From: an uncultured Verrucomicrobiota bacterium | GTDB taxonomy: Bacteria; Verrucomicrobiota; Verrucomicrobiia; Limisphaerales; UBA9464 | Assembly (NCBI GenBank): GCA_903907995.1 | Contig: CAIVQH010000004.1 | Coordinates: 1 to 64,000 of the forward strand | DNA: 64,000 nt | Direction of reading: 5' to 3' | Shown: one piece after another, positions 35,478 to 42,478 of the stretch | How positions within the stretch are numbered: position 1 is the stretch's first letter | Layout of the letters: each line of letters starts with the position of its first letter | The notes under the pieces: generated by a model | The model's input: only the letters and a program-made list of their open reading frames with translations | The model's database searches: none | What the model was told of the DNA's origin: nothing | Program-made: the position numbers and the translations under genes

Positions 35478-36149
35478 ATGAATTCTTTGACCAAACTTGG
35501 TCTGTTGTCACTTGTCGCCGTTTTGGCGATCGCTCCCGGCTGCTCCAAAAAGCCCAAAAACATCACGCCCATTCCCGGGAGTGTCGGTCAGTCTACCGCA
35601 CCCGTTACGGAGTTGCGTACGGGGCCAATTAATCGCCCCCCTCCCTCCACCACGGATAATGTAAACCGGTTTGGTCCGGGTAACGGGCCCGGGCGCGTTG
35701 ATCAGCCTATCGATTCAACCCCGTCTGGTGGGGCCAACGGTCAGGGGACTGGTCTTCCGACGACCAACATTGGGGAAAACCGCGTTGAAGATGCCGCCAC
35801 CCTCGCGGGGGACACGGTTTACTTCGACTTCGACAAGTCGGCGGTCAAAGCCTCTGAGGCGTCGAAGGTTACGACGGTGGCTGATTTCCTGAAGGCTCAC
35901 GCCGAGGCCAACCTCAAGGTGGCCGGTCACGCTGACGAGCGTGGCACCGAGGAATACAACCGCGCGCTCAGCGAGCGTCGCGCCTTGGCGGTCCGTGAGC
36001 AGCTGATCAATGGTGGCATCTCCCCTGATCGTATCACGACTGAGCCCTACGGCGAGGACAAGCCCGCTGATCCGGGCCACGACGAGGCCGCTTGGGCGAA
36101 AAACCGCCGCGCCGAGTTCATCCTGCTCCTGCCGGCGAATCTCAAGTAA
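35478..36149 (+). CDS. pal: Peptidoglycan-associated lipoprotein Pal
   Basis: The 223-residue product has a lipoprotein signal (LGLLSLVAVLAIAPGC). A proline/glycine-rich linker of about 85 residues precedes the OmpA-like peptidoglycan-binding domain (VYFDFDKSAVKASE, VAGHADERGTEEYN, LSERRALAVREQL, NRRAEF). The NRR(A/V)EF ending is diagnostic of the peptidoglycan-binding site. The linker is longer than in E. coli Pal. The ATG at 35478 gives the lipoprotein signal; a frame open further upstream overlaps tolB. Confidence 0.95.
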   Translation: MNSLTKLGLLSLVAVLAIAPGCSKKPKNITPIPGSVGQSTAPVTELRTGPINRPPPSTTDNVNRFGPGNGPGRVDQPIDSTPSGGANGQGTGLPTTNIGENRVEDAATLAGDTVYFDFDKSAVKASEASKVTTVADFLKAHAEANLKVAGHADERGTEEYNRALSERRALAVREQLINGGISPDRITTEPYGEDKPADPGHDEAAWAKNRRAEFILLLPANLK

Positions 36150-36166
36150 TCGCGTCCCTTTTGGCG

Positions 36167-36197
36167 AGGCCCCGCCGCAAGGCGGGGCCTTTGCTTT
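36167..36197 (+). terminator. Terminator after pal
   Basis: A perfect 10-bp stem AGGCCCCGCC/GGCGGGGCCT with GCAA loop is followed by TTGCTTT. The T-run is short. Confidence 0.75.
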
Positions 36198-36293
36198 CCA
36201 TCCCACCCCCATTTATCGCGGATTCGGCTGAATGTTTTGCCCCTTTACCGGTCTGCTTCCGACACCTAGCTTCTCTTCCGGCTTTAGAATTTT

Positions 36294-36560
36294 ATGAACA
36301 CTCCGTTACTGGCTCTGATTGGTGGCAGCGAGATCATGTGGATCGCGATTGTCGTGCTCGTGTTGTTTGGCGCGAAGAAGGTTCCTGAACTCATGAAGGG
36401 CGTCGGCACCGGCATCAAGGAGTTCAAGAAGGCCTCCCGCGACGTGCAGGACGAGCTGGAACGCGCCACCTACGAGACCCCGGCCGCCCCTGTCACGCCC
36501 ACGCCCGCCCCGAAGAAGCCGACCGAGACTGTCTCGCAGTCGGGCCCTTCGCAGAGTTAA
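36294..36560 (+). CDS. tatA: Sec-independent protein translocase subunit TatA
   Basis: This 88-residue protein has one hydrophobic helix (IMWIAIVVLVLFGAKKVPEL), with the TatA hinge FGAKKVPEL and an amphipathic helix (GIKEFKKASRDVQDELE). A proline/threonine-rich tail follows. It lies 18 bases before tatC. No separate tatB is seen nearby, so this may be a TatA that serves both roles, as in minimal TatAC systems. Confidence 0.95.
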   Translation: MNTPLLALIGGSEIMWIAIVVLVLFGAKKVPELMKGVGTGIKEFKKASRDVQDELERATYETPAAPVTPTPAPKKPTETVSQSGPSQS

Positions 36561-36578
36561 TCTCCCCGACCCGCTGGC

Positions 36579-37601
36579 ATGGCCGACGAGTTGGAGGTGC
36601 TGCCACCCGAGTCTGAAAACGAGGACGAGGGTGGTGGACCGATCAAGTCTTTTCTCGAGCACCTCGAGGATCTCCGCTGGACGATCATCAAATCGGCGGC
36701 GGCCTTTGCCATTGGTTTCGTCGTCTGCCTCAGCGCCGCCCCTTGGATCATCAGCTTTCTGGAGTGGCCGCTGGATCAGGCGCTGAAGATCCGCACCAGC
36801 AGCGCACCGCGCACCGTCCTGCTGCTTGGCACCAATGTGCTTGGCAAGATGCCGAGTTTGGAAATGGCCAAACAGGCTGCCTTGCCCGGGCTGGCGACCA
36901 ATGCGGACAGTTTCTATCGGCTCACGCCCCAGCTCATCGGTACCAACTGGGTGATGGGCATCGTGCCGGAGACCAATCCGCCGGTCACCGCCACGTTGCA
37001 GAATTCCGTCAAGCTCAAGAACTTCGGCCCGATCTCCGGCTTCAATATCGTGATGGACATCGCGATTTACGGGGGAATCGTGGTGGCGGCCCCCTTCATC
37101 CTTTTCTTCCTGGGCCAGTTCATCCTCCCGGCGCTGCACATTCACGAGAAGAAGTTCGTCTTCAAGGTGGCCGGCATTTCCAGCGGGCTCTTCATGCTCG
37201 GCGTGGCGTTCTGCTACTTCCTGATGCTGATCATCTGCCTCAGCACCACCGTGACCTTCTCCGAGTGGCTGGGCTTTGGTGCGGACGAGTGGCAGGCGGA
37301 GCAGTACATCAGCTTCGTCACGATCTTCATGCTGGGCATGGGCATCGCCTTCCAGCTGCCGTTGGTGCTGCTTACCCTGGTGAAGATCGGCATCCTCAAT
37401 GCCGCCAAGCTGAACAAGTTCCGCATGCACTGGGTGGTGGCCGGCCTGGTCATCGCGGCCTTCATCACGCCCGATGGCAACCCCATCAACATGATGCTCC
37501 TGTTCCTGCCCCTGCATGTGCTCTACGAGATCAGCGTGATCATCGCCTGGTGGTGGGAGCGGAAGGAGCGCCGGGAGATGGCCGCCCGGGGCGAATCGTG
37601 A
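36579..37601 (+). CDS. tatC: Twin-arginine translocase receptor subunit TatC, with enlarged first periplasmic loop
   Basis: This 340-residue membrane protein has six helices. The N-terminal motif FLEHLEDLRWTIIKS contains the conserved HLxxLR signature. A GISSGLFMLGVAFCYFL segment (helix 3 region) and PDGNPINMMLLFLPLHVLYE (helices 5-6, with the P-D-x-x-(S/N)Q-like motif) are typical. Between helices 1 and 2, about 105 residues (from WPLDQAL to NFGPISGF) replace the usual shorter periplasmic loop. The signal-peptide receptor site at the N-terminus appears intact. Confidence 0.94.
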   Translation: MADELEVLPPESENEDEGGGPIKSFLEHLEDLRWTIIKSAAAFAIGFVVCLSAAPWIISFLEWPLDQALKIRTSSAPRTVLLLGTNVLGKMPSLEMAKQAALPGLATNADSFYRLTPQLIGTNWVMGIVPETNPPVTATLQNSVKLKNFGPISGFNIVMDIAIYGGIVVAAPFILFFLGQFILPALHIHEKKFVFKVAGISSGLFMLGVAFCYFLMLIICLSTTVTFSEWLGFGADEWQAEQYISFVTIFMLGMGIAFQLPLVLLTLVKIGILNAAKLNKFRMHWVVAGLVIAAFITPDGNPINMMLLFLPLHVLYEISVIIAWWWERKERREMAARGES

Positions 37602-37668
37602 ACAATGGTAAACTCCGTGCTTGCCTGACCGGGCGGCATGATTAGCTTTTGTCCGTCCAACATTTCCT

Positions 37669-38097
37669 ATGCGTTTCACGAAATCACTTTTCGCCCTTGT
37701 CGGTACGGCCGCGCTGCTGACCGGCTGCGCCAGCGCCGAGAAGAAGCTCGGCCGGGGCATCAACAACATCACCGAGCCTTTCCGGATGGGGGAATTGCAG
37801 CGCTCCTACGAGCAGAGCTACCTTTACGACGGTGCGGACGTGGCCGGCACGCAGGGCGTGATCCACGGCATCAACCGCACCATCGGTCGCACGGCGGTCG
37901 GCGCGTTCGAGGTCGTCACCTTCCCGATCCCGAGCGATCCCTACTTCAAGCCCACGAATCCGGTGTATCCCGACAGCTACAAGCCCGGTCCGCTCTCGAC
38001 CTCCACGCTGGAGACCGACACCTCGCTGGGCTTTGATGGCACCGGCGACATCGCCCCGATGTTCCCCGGCAGCCGTTTCCGCGTACTGGGCGACTAA
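37669..38097 (+). CDS. TIGR04073-like exosortase-associated lipoprotein
   Basis: This 142-residue protein has a lipobox (LVGTAALLTGC). The segments KKLGRGINNITEPFRMGEL and GVIHGINRTIGRTAVGAFEVVTFPIPS resemble the TIGR04073 family, which co-occurs with exosortase/PEP-CTERM systems. The PEP-CTERM protein at 62949 agrees with such a system existing in this organism, though no exosortase gene lies in the window. It is followed at once by a strong terminator. Confidence 0.78.
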   Translation: MRFTKSLFALVGTAALLTGCASAEKKLGRGINNITEPFRMGELQRSYEQSYLYDGADVAGTQGVIHGINRTIGRTAVGAFEVVTFPIPSDPYFKPTNPVYPDSYKPGPLSTSTLETDTSLGFDGTGDIAPMFPGSRFRVLGD

Positions 38098-38119
38098 GTT
38101 TTCCGGCCAGAATCAAAAC

Positions 38120-38147
38120 GCGCCAACCCGTGGGTTGGCGCTTTTTT
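38120..38147 (+). terminator. Terminator directly before ispE
   Basis: A 10-bp stem GCGCCAACCC/GGGTTGGCGC with a minimal loop is followed by TTTTTT (38142-38147). The ispE ATG begins only 5 bases later. Confidence 0.88.
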
Positions 38148-38151
38148 GTTG

Positions 38152-39024
38152 ATGCGCATCCGGCGTTCCTCCCCCTGCAAGGTCAACTTCCTGCTGAACA
38201 TCCTCGGGAAGCGGGCGGATGGTTTTCACGAGCTGGAAACCCTATTTTTCCCGGTTCCGCTGTACGACGAGATCAGCGCGGAAGCAGCTCCGGAAGGCAT
38301 CAGCCTGACCTGCAGCAACCCGACCCTGCCCTGCGACGGCACGAATCTGGTCCACCGGGCCGCGGCGAAATTTCTGGAAGCGGCCGGGATTCCTTCCGGC
38401 GTGCGCCTGCACCTGGATAAACGCCTGCCGCTGGCGGCCGGCCTCGGAGCCGGCAGCGCCAATGCCGCCATCACGCTGCTGGTGCTGAACGAGCTTTTCG
38501 GTCAGCCGCTGCCCTTTGTCCGCCTGGACGCCATCGCGGCCACGCTGGGCAGCGACGTCAATTTCTTCCTCCAGCCCAACCCTGCGCTGGCGTCGGGACG
38601 TGGAGAACAGATCACCCCGCTGGAACCGTTCACCCTGCTGAACGGGTGCGCGATATTCCTGTTTCATCCCGGCTTTGGCGTGGCGACGCCGTGGGCGTTT
38701 CGGGAGCTGGCCCGGTTTCCCGAAGCCCTGAACGGCCGACCGGGCCGCGCGCAGGAAGTGGCCGAAGTGTTTCGCCGGGGCGATCTCACTGCCGCCGGGC
38801 AGGCGCTCTACAATTCGCTGGAGGCTCCCGTGTTGGAAAAATATCCGATCCTGCGGCTCTACCAGGATTTTCTGAGCGGGCGCGGTGCGTTCGGCACGCT
38901 GATGAGCGGCAGCGGTTCGACCACGTTTGCCCTGTTCCCCGATACCGCCTCGGCGCAGGCGGCGGTGAAGCCGTTCCGGACGAAGTTTGGCGAAGCAGGC
39001 TGGCTGCAAGTGGTCACGCTCTGA
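38152..39024 (+). CDS. ispE: 4-diphosphocytidyl-2-C-methyl-D-erythritol kinase
   Basis: This GHMP kinase phosphorylates CDP-methylerythritol in the MEP isoprenoid pathway. The 290-residue protein shows KVNFLLNILGKRADGFHELE at the N-terminus, the ATP-binding loop PLAAGLGAGSANAAI and the C-terminal motif LMSGSGSTTFALF. The ATG at 38152 lies five bases after the T-run of the previous gene's terminator. No Shine-Dalgarno sequence is visible, so expression must come from read-through, a leaderless start or a promoter in the previous gene's end. Confidence 0.93.
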   Translation: MRIRRSSPCKVNFLLNILGKRADGFHELETLFFPVPLYDEISAEAAPEGISLTCSNPTLPCDGTNLVHRAAAKFLEAAGIPSGVRLHLDKRLPLAAGLGAGSANAAITLLVLNELFGQPLPFVRLDAIAATLGSDVNFFLQPNPALASGRGEQITPLEPFTLLNGCAIFLFHPGFGVATPWAFRELARFPEALNGRPGRAQEVAEVFRRGDLTAAGQALYNSLEAPVLEKYPILRLYQDFLSGRGAFGTLMSGSGSTTFALFPDTASAQAAVKPFRTKFGEAGWLQVVTL

Positions 39025-39026
39025 GC

Positions 39027-39097
39027 GGAATGCGGGTCTCCGCCCCGGCGTGGAGGGTGCCTGGTTCGGGCCGCGCCGGATCGGAGATCGGCGCTCC
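39027..39097. repeat. Long imperfect palindrome, interspersed repeat copy 2
   Basis: The left arm GGAATGCGGGTCTCCGCCCC, continuing GGCG, pairs with the right arm CGCCGGATCGGAGATCGG, continuing CGCTCC, with mismatches. The arm motif matches the element at 6648-6712 (GTCTCCG, CCGGCG, GGCGCTCC). It starts three bases after the ispE stop. Confidence 0.7.
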
Positions 39098-39212
39098 ATA
39101 CTGGAGCTGTGGCATTTCCATCCTTTCCTGTTTTCCTGCTTTCCAGATTCAATCCGTCGGGCGTTCACGCGCGAACTTGAATCTTGCGGTGGAACCCCTG
39201 AATCTCGCGGCC

Positions 39213-39539
39213 ATGCCTATCCCTGCTGAGTTCAAGAACGTCACCGCTGTCGCCAAGGCCAACGTCTATTTCGAAGGCAAAGTCGTCTCCCATACCATCC
39301 TGTTTCCCGACGGTTCCAAGAAGACCCTCGGGCTGATCTATCCCGGCAAATTCCACTTTGGCACCGGCAAGGCCGAGCGCATGGAGATCGTGGCCGGTTC
39401 GTGTGTGGTGAAGCTCGATGGCCAGGACGCCCTCGTGACTTATGCGGCGGGACAGCACTTCGAGGTGGCGGCCAATTCCGGCTTCGACATCGAGGTGGCC
39501 AGCGGCATCGCCGAATACATCTGCTCCTTCCTCGACTGA
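39213..39539 (+). CDS. ppnP: Pyrimidine/purine nucleoside phosphorylase PpnP
   Basis: This 108-residue cupin-like enzyme cleaves nucleosides with phosphate to give free bases and ribose 1-phosphate. The family features are KANVYFEGKVVSHTILFPDG, KTLGLIYPGKFHFGTGKAER, MEIVAGSCVVKL and a C-terminal YICSFLD. The length matches the family (about 94-110). ATG 39213 is chosen; the frame continues upstream through non-homologous sequence. An orphan sugar-binding protein gene follows 27 bases later, which may suggest a ribose/nucleoside link. Confidence 0.92.
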   Translation: MPIPAEFKNVTAVAKANVYFEGKVVSHTILFPDGSKKTLGLIYPGKFHFGTGKAERMEIVAGSCVVKLDGQDALVTYAAGQHFEVAANSGFDIEVASGIAEYICSFLD

Positions 39540-39566
39540 CCTTTCACCTCGCTCCCTGTTCCTGCC

Positions 39567-40532
39567 ATGAACCGCCGCTCCTTCCTTCTCGCTTCTGCCG
39601 CCTTGCCACTCGTGCCCTCGCTCGTGGCGCACGCGGCGACCGCCAAGGCCTACACCTTCGGCCTGATCGCCAAGTCGCAGGGCAACGCCGTGTTCCAAGT
39701 CGCGCGGGTCGGGGCCGAGGATGCGGCCCGCGAGCTGAGCGCAAAGCACGGCCTGAAGATCAAGATCGACTGGCGCACGCCCAATGACGAGGACGCGCAG
39801 AAGCAGGCCGAGGCGCTCGAACAGCTTGTGCTCGCGGGCGTCGATGGCATCTCCATCAGCTGCAGCGACGCCAACAAGGTCACCGACGCCATCAACAAGG
39901 CCGTGAAGAACGGTGTGCCCGTCTGCACCTTCGACAGCGATGCGCCGGCCTCGAAGCGCTTTGTGACCTACGGCGTGGACGATCTCGAGTGCGGTCGCCA
40001 GGTGATGATCGAGCTGGCCAAGGTGATGGCGGAGAAGGGCGTGGTCGCGATCCTGGCCGGCAACCAGAACGCGCCGAATCTCCAGAAGCGTTCCCAAGGA
40101 GTGCGCGACGAGGCCAAGAAGTACCCCGGCATTTCCATCCGCGACACCTACTACCACCGCGAGACGCCGCAGGACGCCGCCGCGAAGATCGAGCAGGTGA
40201 TGCAGGCCAATCCCGACATCACCGGCTGGGCGCTGATCGGTGGCTGGCCGCTCTTTACGGAAAATGCGCTCCACTGGGCACCCGGCGTCGTGAAGTGCGT
40301 GAGCGTGGATGCGCTCCCCGCGCAGCTCGCCTACATCCGCAGCGGCCACGTGCAGAAGCTGCTCGCGCAGCAGTGCCACGCGTGGGGCTACCGCTCGGTC
40401 GAGCTCCTGCTCGACAAGGTCCACTTCAAGAAGGAGCCGCCTGCAGTGAAAGAAATCAGCCCGCTGGTGCCGGTGGACAAGTCGAACGTCGATGCCTACG
40501 CCAAGAACTGGGAGAAGTGGCTGCCGAAGTGA
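39567..40532 (+). CDS. Periplasmic sugar-binding protein (RbsB-like, orphan)
   Basis: This 321-residue protein has a twin-arginine-like signal (NRRSFLLASAALPLVPSLVA). The mature domain follows the Peripla_BP_4/RbsB fold: AYTFGLIAKSQGNAVFQVAR, GVDGISISCSDANKVTDAIN, GVPVCTFDSDAPASKRFVTY and GALIGGWPLF-type hinge. No ABC ATPase or permease gene is adjacent, so it works with a transporter encoded elsewhere or as a sensor. It is separated from the convergent ilvD gene by a bidirectional terminator. Confidence 0.87.
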   Translation: MNRRSFLLASAALPLVPSLVAHAATAKAYTFGLIAKSQGNAVFQVARVGAEDAARELSAKHGLKIKIDWRTPNDEDAQKQAEALEQLVLAGVDGISISCSDANKVTDAINKAVKNGVPVCTFDSDAPASKRFVTYGVDDLECGRQVMIELAKVMAEKGVVAILAGNQNAPNLQKRSQGVRDEAKKYPGISIRDTYYHRETPQDAAAKIEQVMQANPDITGWALIGGWPLFTENALHWAPGVVKCVSVDALPAQLAYIRSGHVQKLLAQQCHAWGYRSVELLLDKVHFKKEPPAVKEISPLVPVDKSNVDAYAKNWEKWLPK

Positions 40533-40579
40533 GGGGTGAGGGAAAATGGCGCATCCGCAACCCAACCGTTCTCAAATAA

Positions 40580-40612
40580 AATGCCGGCCTCAATCGAGAC
40601 CGGCATTCTTCA
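40580..40612. terminator. Bidirectional terminator between sugar-binding protein gene and ilvD
   Basis: The stem AATGCCGG/CCGGCATT with an inner CTC/GAG pairing and AATC loop has a T-rich stretch on both sides (TTCTTCAACTTTG on plus; TTTTATTTG on minus). Confidence 0.8.
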
Positions 40613-40651
40613 ACTTTGTTTCTTGGTTCCTTGGTTGTTCACCACCAAGGC

Positions 40652-42379
40652 TCAGAACTGCTTGTCCGTCACCGCGCCTTCGCTGGCGCTGCTGACCAGG
40701 GCGGCATATTTCGCGAGCACACCCCGGCGATAGTTCGGCTTGGGCTGCTTCCACTTCCGCAGGCGGGCCTCCAGTTCCTTGGCCGGGATGGCCAGAGTGA
40801 TGGCGCGCTTTTCGGCGTCGATGATGATCGGGTCGCCGTTCTTGAGTACCGCGATCGGACCGCCGTCGAACGCCTCGGGCGTGACGTGGCCGATCACGAA
40901 ACCATGCGAGCCGCCGCTGAAGCGTCCGTCGGTGATGAGCGCGACCTCCTTGCCGAGGCCCTTGCCCATGATGGCGCTGGTGGGCGACAGCATCTCGCGC
41001 ATGCCGGGGCCGCCCTTTGGCCCCTCACCGCGAATGATGATGACATGGCCGGCCTTCACCTTGCCACCGAGGATGCCCTGCAGCGCGTGCTCCTCGTCCT
41101 CGAACACGATGGCCTTGCCGGTGAACTTGAGGCCTTCCTTGCCGGAAATCTTGCCGACCGCGCCGCCGGGGCAGAGGTTGCCGCGGAAGACGACGAGATG
41201 GCTGGTCGCCTTGATCGGGTTGTCGAGGCTGCGGACGATGTCCTGGCCGGCCGGATACTTCGGCGCGTTCTTCAGGTTCTCGCGCATGGTCTTGCCGGTG
41301 ACGGTCATCACGTCGCCGTGCATGAGGCCGGCGTCGAGCAGCATCTTCATCAGCGGCACCGTGCCGCCGATCTCGACGAGGCGGGCCATGACGTACTTGC
41401 CAGAAGGCTTGAGGTCGGCGAGCACGGGCACGCGTTTGCCGATGCGGGTCCAGTCATCGATCGTGAGCTTCACGCCCACGCTGTGGGCCATGCCGATGAG
41501 GTGCAGCACGGCGTTGGTCGAGCCGCCGAGCGCGATCACGAGCGTCATGGCATTCTCGAAGGCCTCCTTCGTCATGATGTCGCTGGGCCGGATGTTGCGC
41601 CGGATCAGGTTGAGCACCGCCGCGCCGGCGTTCTCGCAGTCGAGCGTCTTCTCCTTGGACACGGCGGCCTGGGCCGAGGAGTTCGGCAGGCTCATTCCGA
41701 GCGCCTCGATCGCGCTGGCCATGGTGTTCGCGGTGTACATGCCGCCGCACGAGCCCGGACCGGGGATGGCGACCTCGGCCACGCGCTCCACGTCCTCAGC
41801 TGAGCAGTTGCCGGCGGCGTTCTTGCCGACGGCCTCGAAGATGTTCACGAGGTCCACGTCCTTGCCGTCGAGTTCACCGGGCAGGATCGTGCCGCCGTAC
41901 ACGAACAGGGAGGGGCGGTTCAGGCGGCCCATCGCCATGATGCAGCCGGGCATGTTCTTGTCGCAGCCGCCGACGGCCACGAAGCCGTCAAAGCCCTGGC
42001 AGCCCACGACCGTCTCGATCGAGTCGGCGATGACCTCGCGGGACACGAGGGAATACTTCATGCCCTCGGTGCCCATCGAGATGCCGTCCGAGATCGTGAT
42101 GGTGTTGAAGACGACCGCCTTGCCGCCGGCCTCGTTGATGCCCTGTGCCACGCTCACGGCGAGCTGGTCGATGTGCATGTTGCACGGGGTGACCATGCTC
42201 CAGGTCGAGGCGACGCCGACCTGCGACTTCGAGAAGTCCTGCTTGGTGAAACCTGTGGCGTAAAGCATCCCCCGGCTCGGGGCGCGCTCGATGCCATCGA
42301 CGACGATGGACGAGAAGGCGCGGGCGCTGGCGGTGGTGGACGGCTTTGATTTCACTTTGGACTTGGCGGATTTGCTCAT
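40652..42379 (-). CDS. ilvD: Dihydroxy-acid dehydratase
   Basis: This iron-sulfur enzyme dehydrates 2,3-dihydroxy acids in valine, leucine and isoleucine synthesis. The 575-residue product shows the cluster-binding cysteines in [13 protein letters not shown] and [30 protein letters not shown], and near the C-terminus [23 protein letters not shown] 42379 ([14 protein letters not shown]) gives a lysine-rich N-terminal extension; an upstream start at 42418 is less likely. No other branched-chain genes are adjacent. Confidence 0.96.
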   Translation of the reverse strand: MSKSAKSKVKSKPSTTASARAFSSIVVDGIERAPSRGMLYATGFTKQDFSKSQVGVASTWSMVTPCNMHIDQLAVSVAQGINEAGGKAVVFNTITISDGISMGTEGMKYSLVSREVIADSIETVVGCQGFDGFVAVGGCDKNMPGCIMAMGRLNRPSLFVYGGTILPGELDGKDVDLVNIFEAVGKNAAGNCSAEDVERVAEVAIPGPGSCGGMYTANTMASAIEALGMSLPNSSAQAAVSKEKTLDCENAGAAVLNLIRRNIRPSDIMTKEAFENAMTLVIALGGSTNAVLHLIGMAHSVGVKLTIDDWTRIGKRVPVLADLKPSGKYVMARLVEIGGTVPLMKMLLDAGLMHGDVMTVTGKTMRENLKNAPKYPAGQDIVRSLDNPIKATSHLVVFRGNLCPGGAVGKISGKEGLKFTGKAIVFEDEEHALQGILGGKVKAGHVIIIRGEGPKGGPGMREMLSPTSAIMGKGLGKEVALITDGRFSGGSHGFVIGHVTPEAFDGGPIAVLKNGDPIIIDAEKRAITLAIPAKELEARLRKWKQPKPNYRRGVLAKYAALVSSASEGAVTDKQF

Positions 42380-42478
42380 GGTGCGGCGGGAAGTGTGCGG
42401 ATGCGGCGACGCACGCAAAGGGGAAAGTGCGCGGGCAATCGGAACGGCACTTCCACCTCTGCCTTCTGGTTTGCGGGA

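Noticed and set aside
36306..37772. Open frame of 488 codons opposite tatA and tatC
   Set aside because: Antisense shadow of two well-defined Tat genes.
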